DNA from: Annona cherimola
Lineage: Eukaryota; Streptophyta; Magnoliopsida; Magnoliales; Annonaceae
Assembly (NCBI GenBank): GCA_030490835.1
Contig: CM059975.1
Coordinates: 5,793,579-5,857,578, forward strand
Length of the DNA stretch: 64,000 nt
Reading direction: 5' to 3'
The notes under the pieces are model-generated. The model saw only the letters and a program-made list of their open reading frames with translations. It did not search any database and had not been told where the DNA came from. Positions 1-14,719 of the stretch are shown piece by piece. Position 1 is the stretch's first letter, and each line of letters begins with the position of its first letter. Position numbers and translations under genes: made by a program.

Positions 1-3000
1 AAGAGTTTTTTTCTTGGATAAATTTTAAGTAAAAAATTTTAGCTTAAATCTTTTTAGAATAGGAAAAGTGATGCAATATGGTAGGGTAAGGATAAAAAGT
101 AAAAAGAATAAAGTTTAAATATATAAAGTAGTTGTATGAATAATTGCAGAAAAATGATTAAAAAATAAGGATAATTGCATAAGAAGATGTGAAGACATAA
201 TTATGAAACTGAGGGGTCATGAAAAGTGAAAAGTGTTAGATTGAAAAATTATAGAAATGCCAATCACATCATACTTCTAATAAAATTTGAATAATATCTT
301 AATAAAAGAGAAAGATAGACGATGAAATTACAACAATTTGTAAGTTAACATACATCTTATTAATTCTTAATAAAGACAAGATAATAGAAGGTTGGCCTGA
401 CTTTGCTAACAAAATCAAAATTCAACTGTTTACATTTTATTATAATATAAAATCATTTTGTATGGCGCTACCTGCTTAAACATGTATAAGTATGTGTAAA
501 CAAAGAAAAACAATTATACGGAGCCTCAAATGTGTTAAAATGTTGTAATAATTTGTAAAATCATCGTCCATAAAAGAAGAATATTTGTAATGTTGAATTA
601 ACATTTCTTTAATATATAAATCGAATAATTTTATTATATTATTTTACACATTTATCAAATAGGGTTCATGCACATCTTCTTTAATTTAGACGAAATTTAG
701 GTTTGTGGCTAAGCAAATGATTTTTTTAAAGGCAATGGATGAAATAGTTTTCACATCAACAAGAGGGTGGGGCATGTTCTAACCAGCGGGTTCGCTGCAG
801 AAAGCATAACCCAGTAAAGAAACATAATTCGCATTCTAACTTGAGGATATACCCTTCCCACTAGTGTAGCTGACTGCTTTGCAATTTGATTTTATGACCC
901 ACCCTATGGGAAGTTTACCAAAATTGTCCCACAGCAACGGATCACAACCATCAATATATATCCTTAATCTGCAGCGCACTAATTCGTAAAAGGTGAAATC
1001 ATGGAGCCAAATCTCATCAATACTAGCTGTCGCTGTGAGGATCGATCAGCCACTAAAGCATGCCAAAAATGCTTGTCTTCAAGCTTCTCTAGGTGGAAGC
1101 GGTGGATATGTTTTAAAACACCTTTCCAATCTATTCCTGATTAAATTTTCGCATGTTCGATGTTCATGTTATGGGTCAATTTTGTAAATGTAAATGGAAG
1201 CAGGGTCGTTTTAGGGGCACCGCATAAAGTGGGGAAAGCATTTCTTCTAGCAAAATGAATTAAAAAAAAGGGCCGTACTGCAAGTCGCATCACATTTGTC
1301 AAGTTGCGAACTCACTCGGACCTTAATAAGCACAGCTTGGAAATGCAGTTTTATATTGGTTAAATTAAGATAATATTATATAGATGGCCAAAGCAACGCT
1401 TTGATTGTATTTTTTTGCAATCAAACAAATTTTTTCTTTAAAATATAGGAATGGACAGATACACCATTGATGAGCTCGCGTAGCCATCTTATGGGTCCCA
1501 GCGCTTCCATGCCTCAAATTTTTATCTTAAACTTATTTTTGAATAAATCAATATATGCAGCGCGGGTTAGGGCTTTTCAAGTCGGACATGGTCAACCAAA
1601 TCTTAATGTTATTTTTATGACTTATTTCCATACCAAGTCAAAAAAATGTTGATTTTATCTGGTCGAAAATGGGTCGAATAAGAACACATGATAAGCCCAC
1701 CCACCATAATTCCAACCCCTAGTTGCATCAGAAATAAAGTTAGGATAACTATTTTCTTGTGGCTGATGTTTAATTTAACTTTTTATGATATCCAAGCATG
1801 CGCGAGATCATGACCATGAAACACATAAAATAATTAAATTCCACTTTCCTCTATTGGCGGACCTCACCATGCAGCCGTTAAAGTCTAACACGAATTGCAG
1901 TGGTACATGACCCACCAAGCGAGATGAAGCGCGAGACGTACATTCGTTATCTATTGTTTTCAGGGTATTGATTTCTCACGGTAGTGGTGCGCCTATGTGG
2001 AAAGATGTTACCGTACCACCACTTGTAGAACAGCTGCATGAATTGAATTTGAAGCGCCCGATAGTCTGTTTTCGCAAGCACCGGCCGTTTTCGGTTGCAA
2101 CTCCATTCCGATTCGGATAATGGTATAATTTATCCGTATCCAAAACTTCTATCATACTTTATTCATTTGTTAATTCAGTTCTCAGTGGACTCTATCCTAC
2201 CTATTGTGTGAAGAGTCCTTTCTAATTTTGGTTCTAAATCAGTTTCTTTAATACTCAAACATAATATCTTAAAAAATATTTTTATGTTATTTTAAAAATA
2301 TAAAGCAATACCTTTTTACATTTCAAAATTGCAGATGTATATGTTACTGTTTACATTATTATATAAAAATATAAAGTATAGATTGTCACAATCTAATTAG
2401 TAAAACTATTAATATATTAATCACAATTCACAACGTTATTTATAAAAAGTTTTCTTAAGTCAATGACATATATATATATATAAATAACTCAATTGGATTT
2501 TTACAACACAATCTACACTCCCTGGGGCACGAGTTCTATTTGAATTTGAATTTGTTAAAATGAGTGTTTACACAAGATGTCATAGACCCTACCTGTAATG
2601 TCATAGACCCTACCTATACCATATTTATTTAATATATATCAGACACATATATAGTTATATGCATGCGGGTCGGTTCAGAGTACCCAACAGATCTACTCTA
2701 TCCGTACTTTATTTGAGGGGTGGGTAATAATTTGTACCCTACTTATATCTAGAGGTAATAATTTGTACCCTACCGACCCAAATCAGAGTCGGGTCAATGA
2801 ATACCCATGAGTACCCTACCCAAGTTATACCCCTACTTCCATATATGAATTTTATGACAAATACTAATCCTATTTGAGAGTCGAGAGCCTGGGGCACATT
2901 TGATAAATGATAAAAGTGAGCTAAGGTGGAAAACATCACATCTTCTTCATTTTTCACAAATTATTTTTTCAATTTTATCCCTATATTTCAATCATTTTTT

Positions 3001-6000
3001 CTTATAAATATCATCCAACAACCCTGTTTATTCTACATTTACTTTTATCATTTTATATTAATCATATAAATCTCAAAATATTCTATTTTTCATTTTCCAC
3101 CTCATTTCACGATCCCGCTAAAAATTATATTACCAAACAACCCCATATTATGTCCTGGAAACTAGGTGTTGTAATATCCATATTTTAAAGTAGGTTTGCC
3201 CCATCTAAAATTTTGAATGAAATGATTTTTGAAATCAAAATTAGCATATTGAATTTTGATTTAGGATATGTTAGTTTAGGTATAAAACATTTCAATCAAA
3301 AATTCCTAACTTAATTTTTTAATTATTTATTGACATCTTTCAATTAAGCTATCTAACTTTTCAGTTATTTGATATACACGACTAATAATATAATTAATCT
3401 ATATATTTTAACTTTATTCTCTTTATTCCTTACTATTATCTTGATCATGTCATATCATTTTCTTCCATTTTGACAACTTTTACATTCAAAAGTTTTATCG
3501 TTTCCCAAATACATCCTTAATCATAAAATGAATCAAAATGAGGCAACGATAATGAAGACATCGGTAATATCAGTACTATGCAACTACTTCCATTATGAAT
3601 TTCATTTAAATGAGCTTAATAAAGATTGGAAATAAAATTTAGTGAGAAATTTCTGCTAATTTGGACGTCCACAAAGGTCCATAATATTTTGCAAGTTGGA
3701 CTGATTATAAAATAACTTGTCTGTCCCGTTTGGATCAGTTGGCAGCGTGGTTTAGTAGACATTCTTCTCACAACCCAATAATTGTGGTACATTCAATCCA
3801 AAAAAAAAAAATTTTGTGGTACAAGAATGAAAGCAGTTGGTGGACACTGAGATCCAGGAATGGCGATAAAAAAGAGGTTCAAGAGTTGGGTAAATGATGG
3901 CGTACAGTACCATCGGCACGACGGACCCCCCCGCTCTCTCTCGTGCAATCTAAAAGGCAATGCGAACAAAAATATTCCGATAAAATAGGATCTGCTGCTA
4001 AAGCATATATAAGCATATACAGGTGTTGGCTATATAAATGGCTGCATACGGCCTTTTTAATTTTATATTTTGTTGGCTGATAAGCATTTAGTTTATATGT
4101 TAGAATTTACAATTTTTGGATTTTATTATATTTTAAAATAGAAACCAACAAATTTTGTATATGTTCAATAGTAAGAATGGAGTGAAAATTCATGAATTTT
4201 AAAATTTTATTAACATCTTGAAAATATCCAAAATGATAAATTTTTATATAAACTAAATACATATGAGTGTACAATAAATAAAAAAGGGCCATATATAGTG
4301 GGGTTTATATGATCATTACCCTGTATATAAAGGAAATACTTGGCATTTTCAAAAAAAAAAAAAAAAAAAACTTGGGTGCAATCGTACGTCGGGTTGATGT
4401 CGATACAAAATGAACCCCACGTTAATGACAGATCAAAATCTAATTTAGTTATTACATTTAGAACCATCTATTTCAGTAGCCACCAAAGTTTCATAGAAAT
4501 CTACTGTTTGTGAGCACCATATGAAAATGATTGAAAATCAATAATTAAATATAATAAAATAATTTTTTTAGATATCGATTTTAAAATTATATTTTCAATA
4601 TCTAAACTATTTAGAATATTATTCCTAAATGGATAAAGGATTATACAAGATGTTATTACATTCCAATACATTAATTAATGAATTTAAATATTTTCGTAAT
4701 TTTTAGGCAAACATGGCCCATTAACAACAAGAAAAATCAATATATGTAACAATAAAATTTGTTGCATATAACAAAAATTTATTGCTTATAATTATAAGTT
4801 ACAAATATTTTATTATCATGTGGCTACTGGTGACATGTACTCAAATGCAACAAATTAGAGTAAATAAAATTAGACTAAGCTATGAAGTAGCAACATAGTA
4901 ATATATGCAATAAATATTTGTTAGCTGCATATAAAAAACTAAGTACAACAAATGTTTGCTGTTTATAATGTTATAAGTAACAAAATTTTGTTTATTACAT
5001 AATTTTTTTTTAATGATTGAAGAATTTGATTGAGATAATTTTCAACGATGTTAAATCATATAACAGGCGGAATTTCAATTTCATCACCATAGGCCCTGTT
5101 TACTGCCGGTAGTACCTTTATCAGAGTGCAGCCGGTTGCATCCTAATGTATCCTTACGTATATAAGTTACACAATTTTTAAAATCATTTTTAAGCCAACC
5201 AACGTTTTCGCGAAATGACATTTATTTTTTTGTGACTTGAATGATAATTCTTTTCAAATGAGTTTGGTCTTTAAGTACGTTCGTTTATAACATGATCAAG
5301 TGGTGCATAAATATTTAAGCATTGAGAGTAGTGTAAATCAGTCACACGAAGGATTCAAAACTAGCAAATATAGTAAGACAATGTATCAATGGACGGAGTC
5401 TTATATTAGCTATAGGATAATGATTCAATACTTACATGGTTACTCTTGATTTTAAAAATTTTTTGAAGTAAATTTAAAATTTTTAAATATATTATTTAAC
5501 CTCGACTATTTACCATGTTTAATATAATTTTTTTTATCATGCAACAAAAAATAAATATTATTGGAAATTTATATGCTATAACCACCGGAAAGTTTGAAAA
5601 AAGTATAGTGTGTGTATATATATATATATATATAATTGCAATACGTATTGTTTTTGGAATCATAAAGATGATTCGGGGTTGGAAGAGAGTACGTAATACC
5701 CAATTTTGACAGAGGAATCTTCCCCTAATTACACTATGGATGCAACTAATCATATGATACTGATATAGATGACATGATTTTTTTTTTTTTTATAGATATT
5801 TATATATTATAACATCTCAACTGATATTACATTTTTAGACCCTTGAGACATTTTTACAATTTACTAATAATATTTTACCGATATTCCTATTTATCTTAGC
5901 TCAAACAGGTGGACGCTCTTACAGAAATTGGAGAGAATAACAACAGCAAACATTCCACGTACAGATGCCGCTGCCACATACAACTGTTGCAGTCGAAAAT

Positions 6001-6830
6001 CCATGTATAAAATGCTGCTGCTGCTGGGAGTCGAAACGAAGTCTCCCATTTCAGGCGGAAAACTTCGTACAACCGGATGAGTGTTAGACTGCGAGGGATT
6101 GAAGAGAGCAAGGCGACAGAGAGTTGGTTGTACTCAATTAATGCTGTTGGTTCCTCAAAGGGAAATGAGGAAGTCTACTTTTTTGGAGTGGAGGAAATGT
6201 CTACAGTATCCACGCTAACAAGTAACAAGCACAGGAACCCCGGCCGCATGCGTGCACGTTGGTGGACAATGCATGCACCTCATGACACAATTCATGTGGT
6301 CTTCAAATTTACACGTTTAAAGCTAATCAGCGGCAGGCATGCATATCATAATCATAAGTGGGTAGGTTGTAGAGACTAGAGAGATGAACCGTCCGCCCGC
6401 CAATCCGGAGAAAGATGGCGTATACGACACCCAGAGAAGAAGACATGCCATGCCTGCCGAGTGCGAGAGCGACCCAAGTCGCCCAACAAGAGAGAAACAC
6501 ACACAAAGCCTAGAGATCATCTTCAAGGATGGCAATGGTGTCTACATCTCGTGAAGAGATACACGGCATGTGGCCAGTCAGCTGGAGTAGGGCTGGAGGG
6601 ATCGGAGGTCTCCGGCTTTTGGGCGGCCAAATTTTCTGCTGATATAAAATTGTTGTTTTACAACACTGAATTAAAAGCTTAAATCAAGAAAAAATTGTCT
6701 GAAAGCTTCTTTATAATAAGAACTGAGATATGATATAAATATACATCAATAAAAAAAAAAGAGGAAAAAATGAAGGAAAGCACCCGTAGCTATACCCTGT
6801 ATGTCAGCACCACACTTTTTTAATTAACAA

Positions 6831-7274
6831 GGGTTAATTTCAAGAAAGACAACAACTTAAACCTATATTTACAGATATAACCGTATATTATAAAAATAAC
6901 ATAGATGACCATATATTTTACTCTTAAATTCCAAATATGCAAACATCTTCAAATCCTAAAAAAATTGCTAACAAAATTGCCCATGTCATTTGTTTTAAAA
7001 GGGACATTGTTTGCACACAGGAGCGGATAAGTTCACTTTTACTTTGTATTTTTAGATTATTTGGTTGATTTTTGCAATATCTAATTAAAGCAATTTTTTA
7101 AGAAATTTTTCAAGGTTGACATTAGAACTTCACATCACTTTTAATGTTAATTTTAATGGTATCGTCGTATTTGAAATTATGAATAAAATATGTATTTATA
7201 TATGCAATTTCGTTAAATGTGTAATTATACCTGTAAATATAGGTATAAATTATGATCATATTTGAAATTAACCC
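6831..7274. mobile_element. Fold-back MITE, TIR GGGTTAATTTCAA
   Basis: The left end reads GGGTTAATTTCAA and the right end TTGAAATTAACCC, a perfect 13-base terminal inverted repeat. The arms continue as a more diverged inverted repeat containing a motif like ACCTATATTTACAG. There is no coding capacity. The flanks share only a weak aattaa match, so superfamily is unclear. A related element lies at 29538-30085. Confidence 0.6.
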
Positions 7275-10200
7275 AATTAAAATTAAAATAAACAAAATAG
7301 TGAATACAAGCATGTAATGTAGACCACCACTTATTATTTGAACTGCATTGCTGAATTTTACAATCGAATAACCTTTGAAAGATTGGACAAATTAACGAGT
7401 AATTAAGAACATCCATCTATGATGACTGTGAGTATAAATATGGAAAACGTGAAAATTTTGTACTTAATCATGAGTACCCGTTCATATTTGCCTCCTAGCT
7501 AGCTAAGGGTGGGGCCAGCTTGCGTTAAATCTAGTCGGCGTGTTTGGTTCAAGGAAGAGAACAATTCATGGAAAATTTTAGTAGTTTCATTATCATCTTA
7601 TATTAAATTTCAACTTCATGCCCTTTGCAACTGTCATCATTCTACACGTTGGTTTTCATTTCCTTTCAAGCCAAAAGCTAATCCACCTTTGATTTGTACG
7701 TCATTTTCTACCACCTAAACTACGACAATTAATGAAGCTAGCTATTCATATATCTTTCCAACTTTTAAGTAATATTGCTGATCCCTGAGGGAATGTAAAA
7801 TATTAAAATATTCTTATGATCTGCGGACCGCATTTTAATTCGTGGCCTTTGCGCCAAAAAATCTCTAAGATATGAATATTCTGTAGAGGACTTTTCATGG
7901 AGCCTTAATTAATTAGCCATCCCATTGTCTGAAAAGGATTGACTTATCCTCCGAATTGCCTTGACATTTGGAACAAATTTAGTAACTAGTAAATATTAAT
8001 TAGAATAGAGATTCTAATTAACGGTCAAGAAGCAGCTATCAGTTACTGTGGGTCCTTAATTTTTTTTTTTTTTTTGTTAATCTGCTATATAAGTACGGCT
8101 GGACCAGCATCGTGTTCGGCTGCTATGGGATAGTTGGAATTGTTGCATCCGTGTACTCGACTTTTGAACCTTCTTTAATTAATTGGGCTATGACCGAATA
8201 TGTACGAATTTTTAAAAGCCAACCCAGTAGACAGTGCAAAATGCTTTTGAGGATATTATAATACTCGTATCTAGAATGCACATGTATAGCATGTGGGCCG
8301 TAGGGGACTGGAATCTTCCCAGCACAAACGACACGAATTGATCAGCAGCTCCTTACGTACCCATTAATCTAACTGAAATACTACTGTTCATATCCAACCC
8401 ACACCTGACTACTAATTAGCAAGGCCGCGTTCGGAACATTAGTACTTCTGTTCACTCCGTTTGACCAGATTGATCAGCGCCCTGCATTACATCATCTAAT
8501 TCGTGTCATCAGTCATTTGTATATCTACTAGTCTGGCTGATATGTAGTTATAAATTAGGAATTTCACACGTTGTTTGCTAAAATAAATATTAGTATATAT
8601 GAGTCAATTGCTTACCTTCAGTTTAAATGGTTGGACCACCAAAACACAGGCAGCTTAGTCTAGTGATTGATCTTGACGTCAAATAGCAGGCTGCGTTTTT
8701 CTTTTGTTTAAAGAAAAACACTAGTGATGTGGGCAATTTGATGATACTTTCAACCATAAAGAGTGTGCGTATTCACTTGAGTGTTTTGGAATTCATAATT
8801 CATTTACAAGTGACCCAGATGAGAGAGAATACAATTTGAAAGGCAAGAAAATTATATGGTATAAGAAGGAATAAAGTCGAAATTAATAAGGTAAATTGTA
8901 TAGAAAAATATAAGAAAATAATACAAAAAAACAAAATAATTAGTAGTTAAGATGTCTAATCACAGCGAAAGGTGGGTCGTAAAAGGTAGAACATGTTTAT
9001 TCTCTTTTATTCCCACTAATTGCGTAACACCAAAACACTCCGGATAATCATTATATATACTTTTCTAAACCTGTAATGTAATGAGGTCATTTGTTTAGAA
9101 ATCAAAGTAAGTATGATATTTAACAGACCCTGTAACTTTGCACAATTGTGAATTAGTTAAAATATTTTCATATCAGACCGCGTGAGTTTTGAAAATATCG
9201 TAACATAAAGTCTACTTAGTATGGGAATACACAAAGATTAACAATAAAAATAGAAAATGCATAAGTTCCAAACTAACAGTGACTCTTTTTTTTTTTTTTG
9301 ATAAATAAAAGTTACTCTTGTTAATTTGTTTTGGATTGTCAAACATATTTATTTTGCAACATTCTAAAACTTAGATTTATAGATAGTTTATTCCAAAAAT
9401 ATCTAAAATATATAAAAATATGTGAGTATGGAAAATTATAAAGTCTATTTTGTAAATTCCCCAAAGTAAGCCTATTTGCAATAAAATTAATTTTTTGCTA
9501 CAAAATTTGTTTCAGAGAAGTTAAAATTTATTGCTATAACTTTTACCTTGTTGCAGATATTTGTGACATACTCTCACTAGCAAGAAAAGTATCTACCTGG
9601 CTGCAAATACTTGGCGTATGTGCTTTAGCAATACAAATTCTTGTTATTAATAGTGAAGATTTGTTGATTGGCAGCTACGATTGATTTTTTTAATAGTGTT
9701 GATTGGTAAAATTAACTAAACTTTCTTCGTAGATGTACTTTCAAGCTACAGCTTTGAAAAAACAATGTAAAAGCATGTTTTCCAGACGTCTCCGTGAATC
9801 ACAGGCTTAATTAAAACACACAACTAAGATAATTAATTATTGGAATCATGCCACCTTTTAAGGATAATTTTTGTGCAGTAATATACTATATGTGGATTGA
9901 AATTGCATGGCATTTTGTGCCGTCGATCACCAAACACTGAGATAACTGCAACTAATTGTACTTAAAACAAAACGAGAGAACAGAAATTTAGACGCCCACA
10001 ATCAGCTCTCTATGTTAGTCAACAAAGCAAGTAAACCATCATGATTTGACTTCAATGTGGGTCTGTCCAGTTCTGAAAAACTCAAAATGCAGAAGCCAGG
10101 ACGCCAATGTACCTGACGCATACGAGACAAACCATATGGTCCTTCTGGCAGAGTCTTTTGGAAGGTACCCTTAAAATGAGAAAAAGGGTTGAGCAAAAAA

Positions 10201-10329
10201 CACTCTCCCATGCCACTAGCCAGCAACGACAGATTGGTAGATGCCGGCCACACAGAGATGAACAATTATCTTTCTGGGTCTATGAGATTATCGGCAATCC
10301 TTTTCATTTCCTTTATTTTTTTGGCAAAT

Positions 10330-11140
10330 CCATATATACCTATAAATTTTATCCATTATTTCAATTATACATATAAACTTTCAAAAATTCCAAATATACT
10401 CATATATTTTTCCTAAAAGTACATTTGGCAAAACTCAAAATTTTTCATACTAAAACTTTTCATTTTCTACAATTGTCCTATTTTTTTAATTATTTTTTCA
10501 CATTTTCCTATACAACTTTTCTACTTTTTAATTATTTTTATGTATCTATCTATACGACTAACTTATTTTTTAATTGTTTCGTCATATCTTCCATTATAAC
10601 TATCATACTTTTTTATTATTTCTACACAACTATTCATACAACTGACCTTTCTATTTTTAACTTTATTCTTTTCACTCATTGTTATTATCCCTATCACATT
10701 ACATCATTTTTCCCATTTCGAAAACTTTTACAAAAATTTTTTTTTGTACAAAAGCTTTATTATTTCTTAAAAATGCCCAAATATATCAATTATACTAATG
10801 TCATTAGAGATCTATTAAAGAAGTCTTTAGTAGCTTGCAAAATAATAAATATGCTCAAACTTTAATTATGATTCTATAGTTAAAATTCAAATTTTAATAA
10901 ATTTTTAGTACTTTTCAACTATAAAATCATATATAATTTAAATATGAATTTTTTAGATACGAGGAAACCAATGCTAAGTTATATTAAGACTTGAGCATAT
11001 TCATCATTTCACGAGAACTAATAGAATCTTTAACAAATCTTTAACGATGTGAGTATGAGTGGAATTTTATGCAAAATATGTAGGTATATTTAGAATTTTT
11101 AGAAGTCCATGATTATAAATGAATTAAGAGTAAGATTTGT
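10330..11140. mobile_element. Fold-back element carrying a nested Tourist-like MITE
   Basis: Left sequence from about 10330 (tacctataaattttat, then ttccaaatatactcatat) is matched in inverse orientation on the right at about 11050-11140. A second copy of the same family lies at about 54563-55070 and aligns through the interior. The copy here is interrupted at about 10421-10784 by a separate AT-rich Tourist-like block absent from the other copy, which shows nesting directly. Confidence 0.6.
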
Positions 11141-12440
11141 AGGTACACGTGACTTTATTTTTTTTTTCTTTCACCCACCTGATTTTAGGGCTCCCAGCAT
11201 CAATTCAATTCTCCTAATATAATGCTCATAATTCACTGTGCACGCATGCATGTGGACGTATGTGCGCTTCTTGCTCAATCTTATTTGATGTACGTACGAT
11301 ATGTAAGTATGTTCTATCTTTTCCTGTTATGGAGCCGTATGCCTGTGCCCCGATTCTTACCCAAATCATGGCGATGTCTCCCACTGGCTTGTCAATATTT
11401 CCTGGAAATCGCCTTTGAGACGTGGGGTTCGCATGCTTCAACGCTTGGTCACTTGCCGGCTTAAAAGAAGCCGTTGAAGGGAATTAAAAAAACCAATATT
11501 CTAATCTTAGGTTGGAGGGAAATGATTAAGATAAATGGGTAAGGGGATAAAGAAATCCTGTTTCCAGCTTCCAAAGGCAATGCCATGTAGCCATGTGTTA
11601 CTGTGCTAGAGGCTTTTGTAGGTAGCTCCAATTTCTTTAAATATGAGACCGACAGGCACATGTGTCGCGGCATCGGTGAGCCACCAAGCACGCAGGGCGA
11701 CGATGCCAGCGCGCACTCACCGAGACAACTGCTGCCCACTTCTTCCTTCTTCGTTGAGATAATAACAAACACATGGCAATGCGGGCGCTGGCTATAGTTT
11801 TACTGCTCTTGATTACCGAGTGGATTTTAAAATGGCCAAATTCCCCAATGCGCAATGGGTTTCTTTGAAAATTGGAACCCTCAACTGGCATGATTCGCCC
11901 TGGAGTTCGGAAATTGTCACTATCATGTGGCTGTTAATATATCGCCCTGTTAGACTGGTTTCTAATGATGCCACAGCCAGCCTTGTTTATAATTAACAAT
12001 AATATATACTCCAAAAATCTAATGTCATTGCGGTTAGAAAACAAAAAGTTATGGGTGAAAAATAGAGCATAGGCTTCTCTCTAAGTGAGATATTAGCCGA
12101 ATCCATCTCTCTCGATTTGTTGGTTTTTTTTTTTTGGATTATTGGTAATTAAAAGAAGATATATAGAGAGAAGAATAATCAGATTAAAAATAAAAGAAAG
12201 AAAGAGAAAATGAATAAAATGTTTAAATAAAAAGATAATAATTAAAAATATAGATAATGATTTAAAATAAAGTTAGACACCATGTCAGTTAAAAAGGTAA
12301 GGAGAAATAAGAAATAAATTCCTTGAAAAAGCTTAAAAAGCTGATCCCTAGGCTTACTTCATTTTTTTTTTTTTTTTTTTTTGGAGTTAAGCCAACCATG
12401 GGCCTACTTCATTATTCAACCGATGAAAAGAACAAATAAA

Positions 12441-12709
12441 GGGTGTGTTTGGTAATGTATAAAACTTTTGATGAAAAATTTTGGAAAGTAAAAGTTGTCA
12501 AATGATATGATATGATAGAGGTAATGATGAGTAGTAAAGAGGATAAAGTTAAAATAGATAGGTTAGTTGTGTAGAAATGATTGCAAAGTAAGGTAGTTGT
12601 ATAGGAAAATGTGAAAAAATGATTAAAAAATATGATAGTTATAGAGAGTGAAAAGTTTTAGATTGAAAAGTTTTAACTTGACATTTTTTGTCAATTGTCA
12701 AACACACCC
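12441..12709 (+). mobile_element. Tourist-like MITE (GGGTGTGTTTGG family)
   Basis: Terminal inverted repeats GGGTGTGTTTGG (left) and CAAACACACCC (right) enclose about 270 bp of AT-rich, non-coding sequence. The interior is shared with the copies at 23326, 24008 and 58612. The flanks show a possible 3-bp aaa duplication. Length and termini fit a PIF/Harbinger-type Tourist element, but no transposase is present in the window. Confidence 0.65.
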
Positions 12710-12780
12710 AAAAAGTCAAAAGAAAAGCACGAGACGGGCCCCGAAGAGATTTTTTAGGCCGACTTTAGATATATGTAAAT

Positions 12781-13352
12781 TAGGAATATTAATGGTTATG
12801 GTCAACTTGTCAACACGCTCATCTAATCCATTTATAAATAAGTTTAGGTTGAGATTTTTGAGTAAATAAACCATGATCTACCAACCCGTTTAACCATTTA
12901 ATTAAATAAACAGATTAGGATTAAGATTTTATCACCTAGTCAACTTGTTCATCCTATTTAACTTGTTTAATCCATTAAAATTTTTATATACAAAAATGTA
13001 AATCCTTTAGTTATTTTTTCTCACTAAGTCTTTCTTCTGCTACCTAATTTTCATTTTTCAACTGCTGCCCTAATTCGATTTTCCCATTATTATCTCATTT
13101 CTATTTACTCAATGTCAAAAACACCCTATTGTCTCTTTTTACGACGTTATCATCTGTCAGAATTTAAGCCTTCATATCGTTTACTATACAACCCGTTAAC
13201 AACCCGCCGATCCATTTATTAAATGAGTTGTAAATGAGTTAGGGTTGAGATTTTTTAAATGGGTAAATAAACGGATTAGGATTGAAATCTTTTAAATGAG
13301 TTAGGATTAAGATTAGGCCTCGAACCATCCAATCCGATCCGTTAACACCCCA
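12781..13352. mobile_element. Degenerate non-autonomous hAT element
   Basis: The left end TAGGAATATTAATGG and the right end CCGTTAACACCCCA are diverged inverted repeats of a TAGGGGTGTTAACGG-type terminus. The 8 bp outside each end (atgtaaat and ttgtaaac) agree at six positions, as expected for an aged hAT target-site duplication. The interior repeats AACCCGTTTAA-like motifs in both orientations and has no transposase frame. Confidence 0.5.
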
Positions 13353-13995
13353 TTGTAAACCGAGCAACTTAGAAAGAAGTTAGAAGCGGTTTTTCACCTT
13401 TGACTGTCAAAAATCATAGTCCCTCACCCCTCCACCCTTACTTTGATTTGACAAATCCCATTCCATAGCCTGTTGGATTTCAGCCCTTTGTTAGTTGCGG
13501 TGCCCCTAAGATTTAACTTTCAAAGGTTTATTTATCCTGCAATTCTATTTTTTTAAAAAAAATGATTTATTACTGCTGTTTTTTGAATTATTTAAAAAGG
13601 CAGGAATGCCTTAACAAAATCTGAATTTTCCAGATGCATGTGCCAACCGAAAATTTTGAAATGCAATTATACCTTTTGCCACCGACTTCAACATCCAAGC
13701 TGCTGGAATTTTCCGTCCATTCATTAAGCCGAAATTGCTGAAAAATCAGCCATGACATTAAATGCTTTAGGTGGTAAAGCTTGGTTATAAATAGGCATCC
13801 ACCCATTCCATGCATGCAATGTGAGTTGGGTGAGAGCAATATGAGTGTGAGTGTAGTGAGTTGATGGTGAGATTGTGTGGTGTGTGCATTTGGTGTACTG
13901 AGTGGTGTGAGTTAAGTAAGAGAGAGGGATAAAGTGTGGGTAGTGCTAGTATTGAAGGTAAGAGACGAGGGTTAGTGAGGACACCGCAAGAGCTG

Positions 13996-14031
13996 ATGAC
14001 GAGGCTGCATTGTAGTGGTTTCTTCTCTCAG
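13996..14031 (+). other. Candidate 5' exon of the L14 gene
   Basis: An ATG begins a 12-codon stretch (MTRLHCSGFFSQ) ending in CAG followed by GTTTAT, a usable donor. It ends in phase 0, which matches the phase-0 acceptor of the L14 exon at 14720. A short basic leader would suit a mitochondrial targeting peptide, but plant homologues have longer leaders and I see no sequence match. An alternative donor (GGTAAG) lies near 13957. The assignment rests on position and phase only. Confidence 0.22.
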
Positions 14032-14719
14032 GTTTATTTCTGTGGTCCTATATGCTATATTTGATTTTTTCCTACATGATTATTTTTTGTGATCCACTAT
14101 CATCGTTCTATTGTCTCTCCATACTCAGCATTCAGTTGTTCAGAGATGCAATATACTTCCTTTTCCCTATATTTTAAGAGGTGATTATTTTTTATGAAAC
14201 TTCGTTTATGTCACCTTATTACTATGACAGCTGTTGCAGAATGATTTTATTATGTTTGTTGGTGGAGATTTAAGTAATTGCCCATGTTTTATGAAAGTCA
14301 TTAAATTAATTGTACTATAGTATGTGTCTCACAGGGACAATTCTTCATGGAGTGCATATTCTTGGAGAGGAGGTTATACATTGCTTTTAGATCGTTTTCT
14401 AACAAATAGATTATCCTTGTCGATCGAGGACCAGAAAAACATCTATGCCGTGTCTATCATGATTTTTAATTTTGTTTTTTCCTCTTTTCTTTTTAGAAGT
14501 GGAATGCAACAAGAGTTTGAACTCCAGAGCATGCATGTGTACAATATCTCTTCAGATTGACTGACCAATGCAATTGATTTGCAATTGGCTAATAACATAT
14601 CATATGTCAAAAATGTTCATGTTTCCAAATTCTTTTCAAGATAGTGGTTGTTGTTTTGCATTTATATATGACCATCATACTAAAGCTGAGCCTGCCCTCC
14701 TGTATATTTCCAGCAATAG

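Larger units (their letters stand above)
1..12440. other. Gene-poor intergenic DNA with MITE remnants
   Basis: No reading frame here resembles a known protein or carries convincing exon borders. Visible content: Tourist-like MITE sequence at about 60-250, 2890-3150 and 3330-3525; AT microsatellites near 2468-2482 and 5614-5634; fold-back elements at 6831-7274 and about 10330-11140; poly(A) or poly(T) tracts at 3799, 4350, 8052 and 9286. Slightly GC-richer patches at 5900-6680, 9990-10270 and 11220-11900 hold open frames of 70-100 codons that I do not recognise. The minus-strand frame at 10002-10265 has a good-looking acceptor and donor, but the implied intron would be only about 40 bases, too short for a plant, so I treat it as a possible exon relic. 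Confidence 0.6.

Noticed and set aside
10425..10865. 146-codon frame rich in Phe, Tyr, Thr
   Set aside because: Lies inside the Tourist-like MITE and fold-back element; the composition is simple translation of AT-rich repeat DNA.
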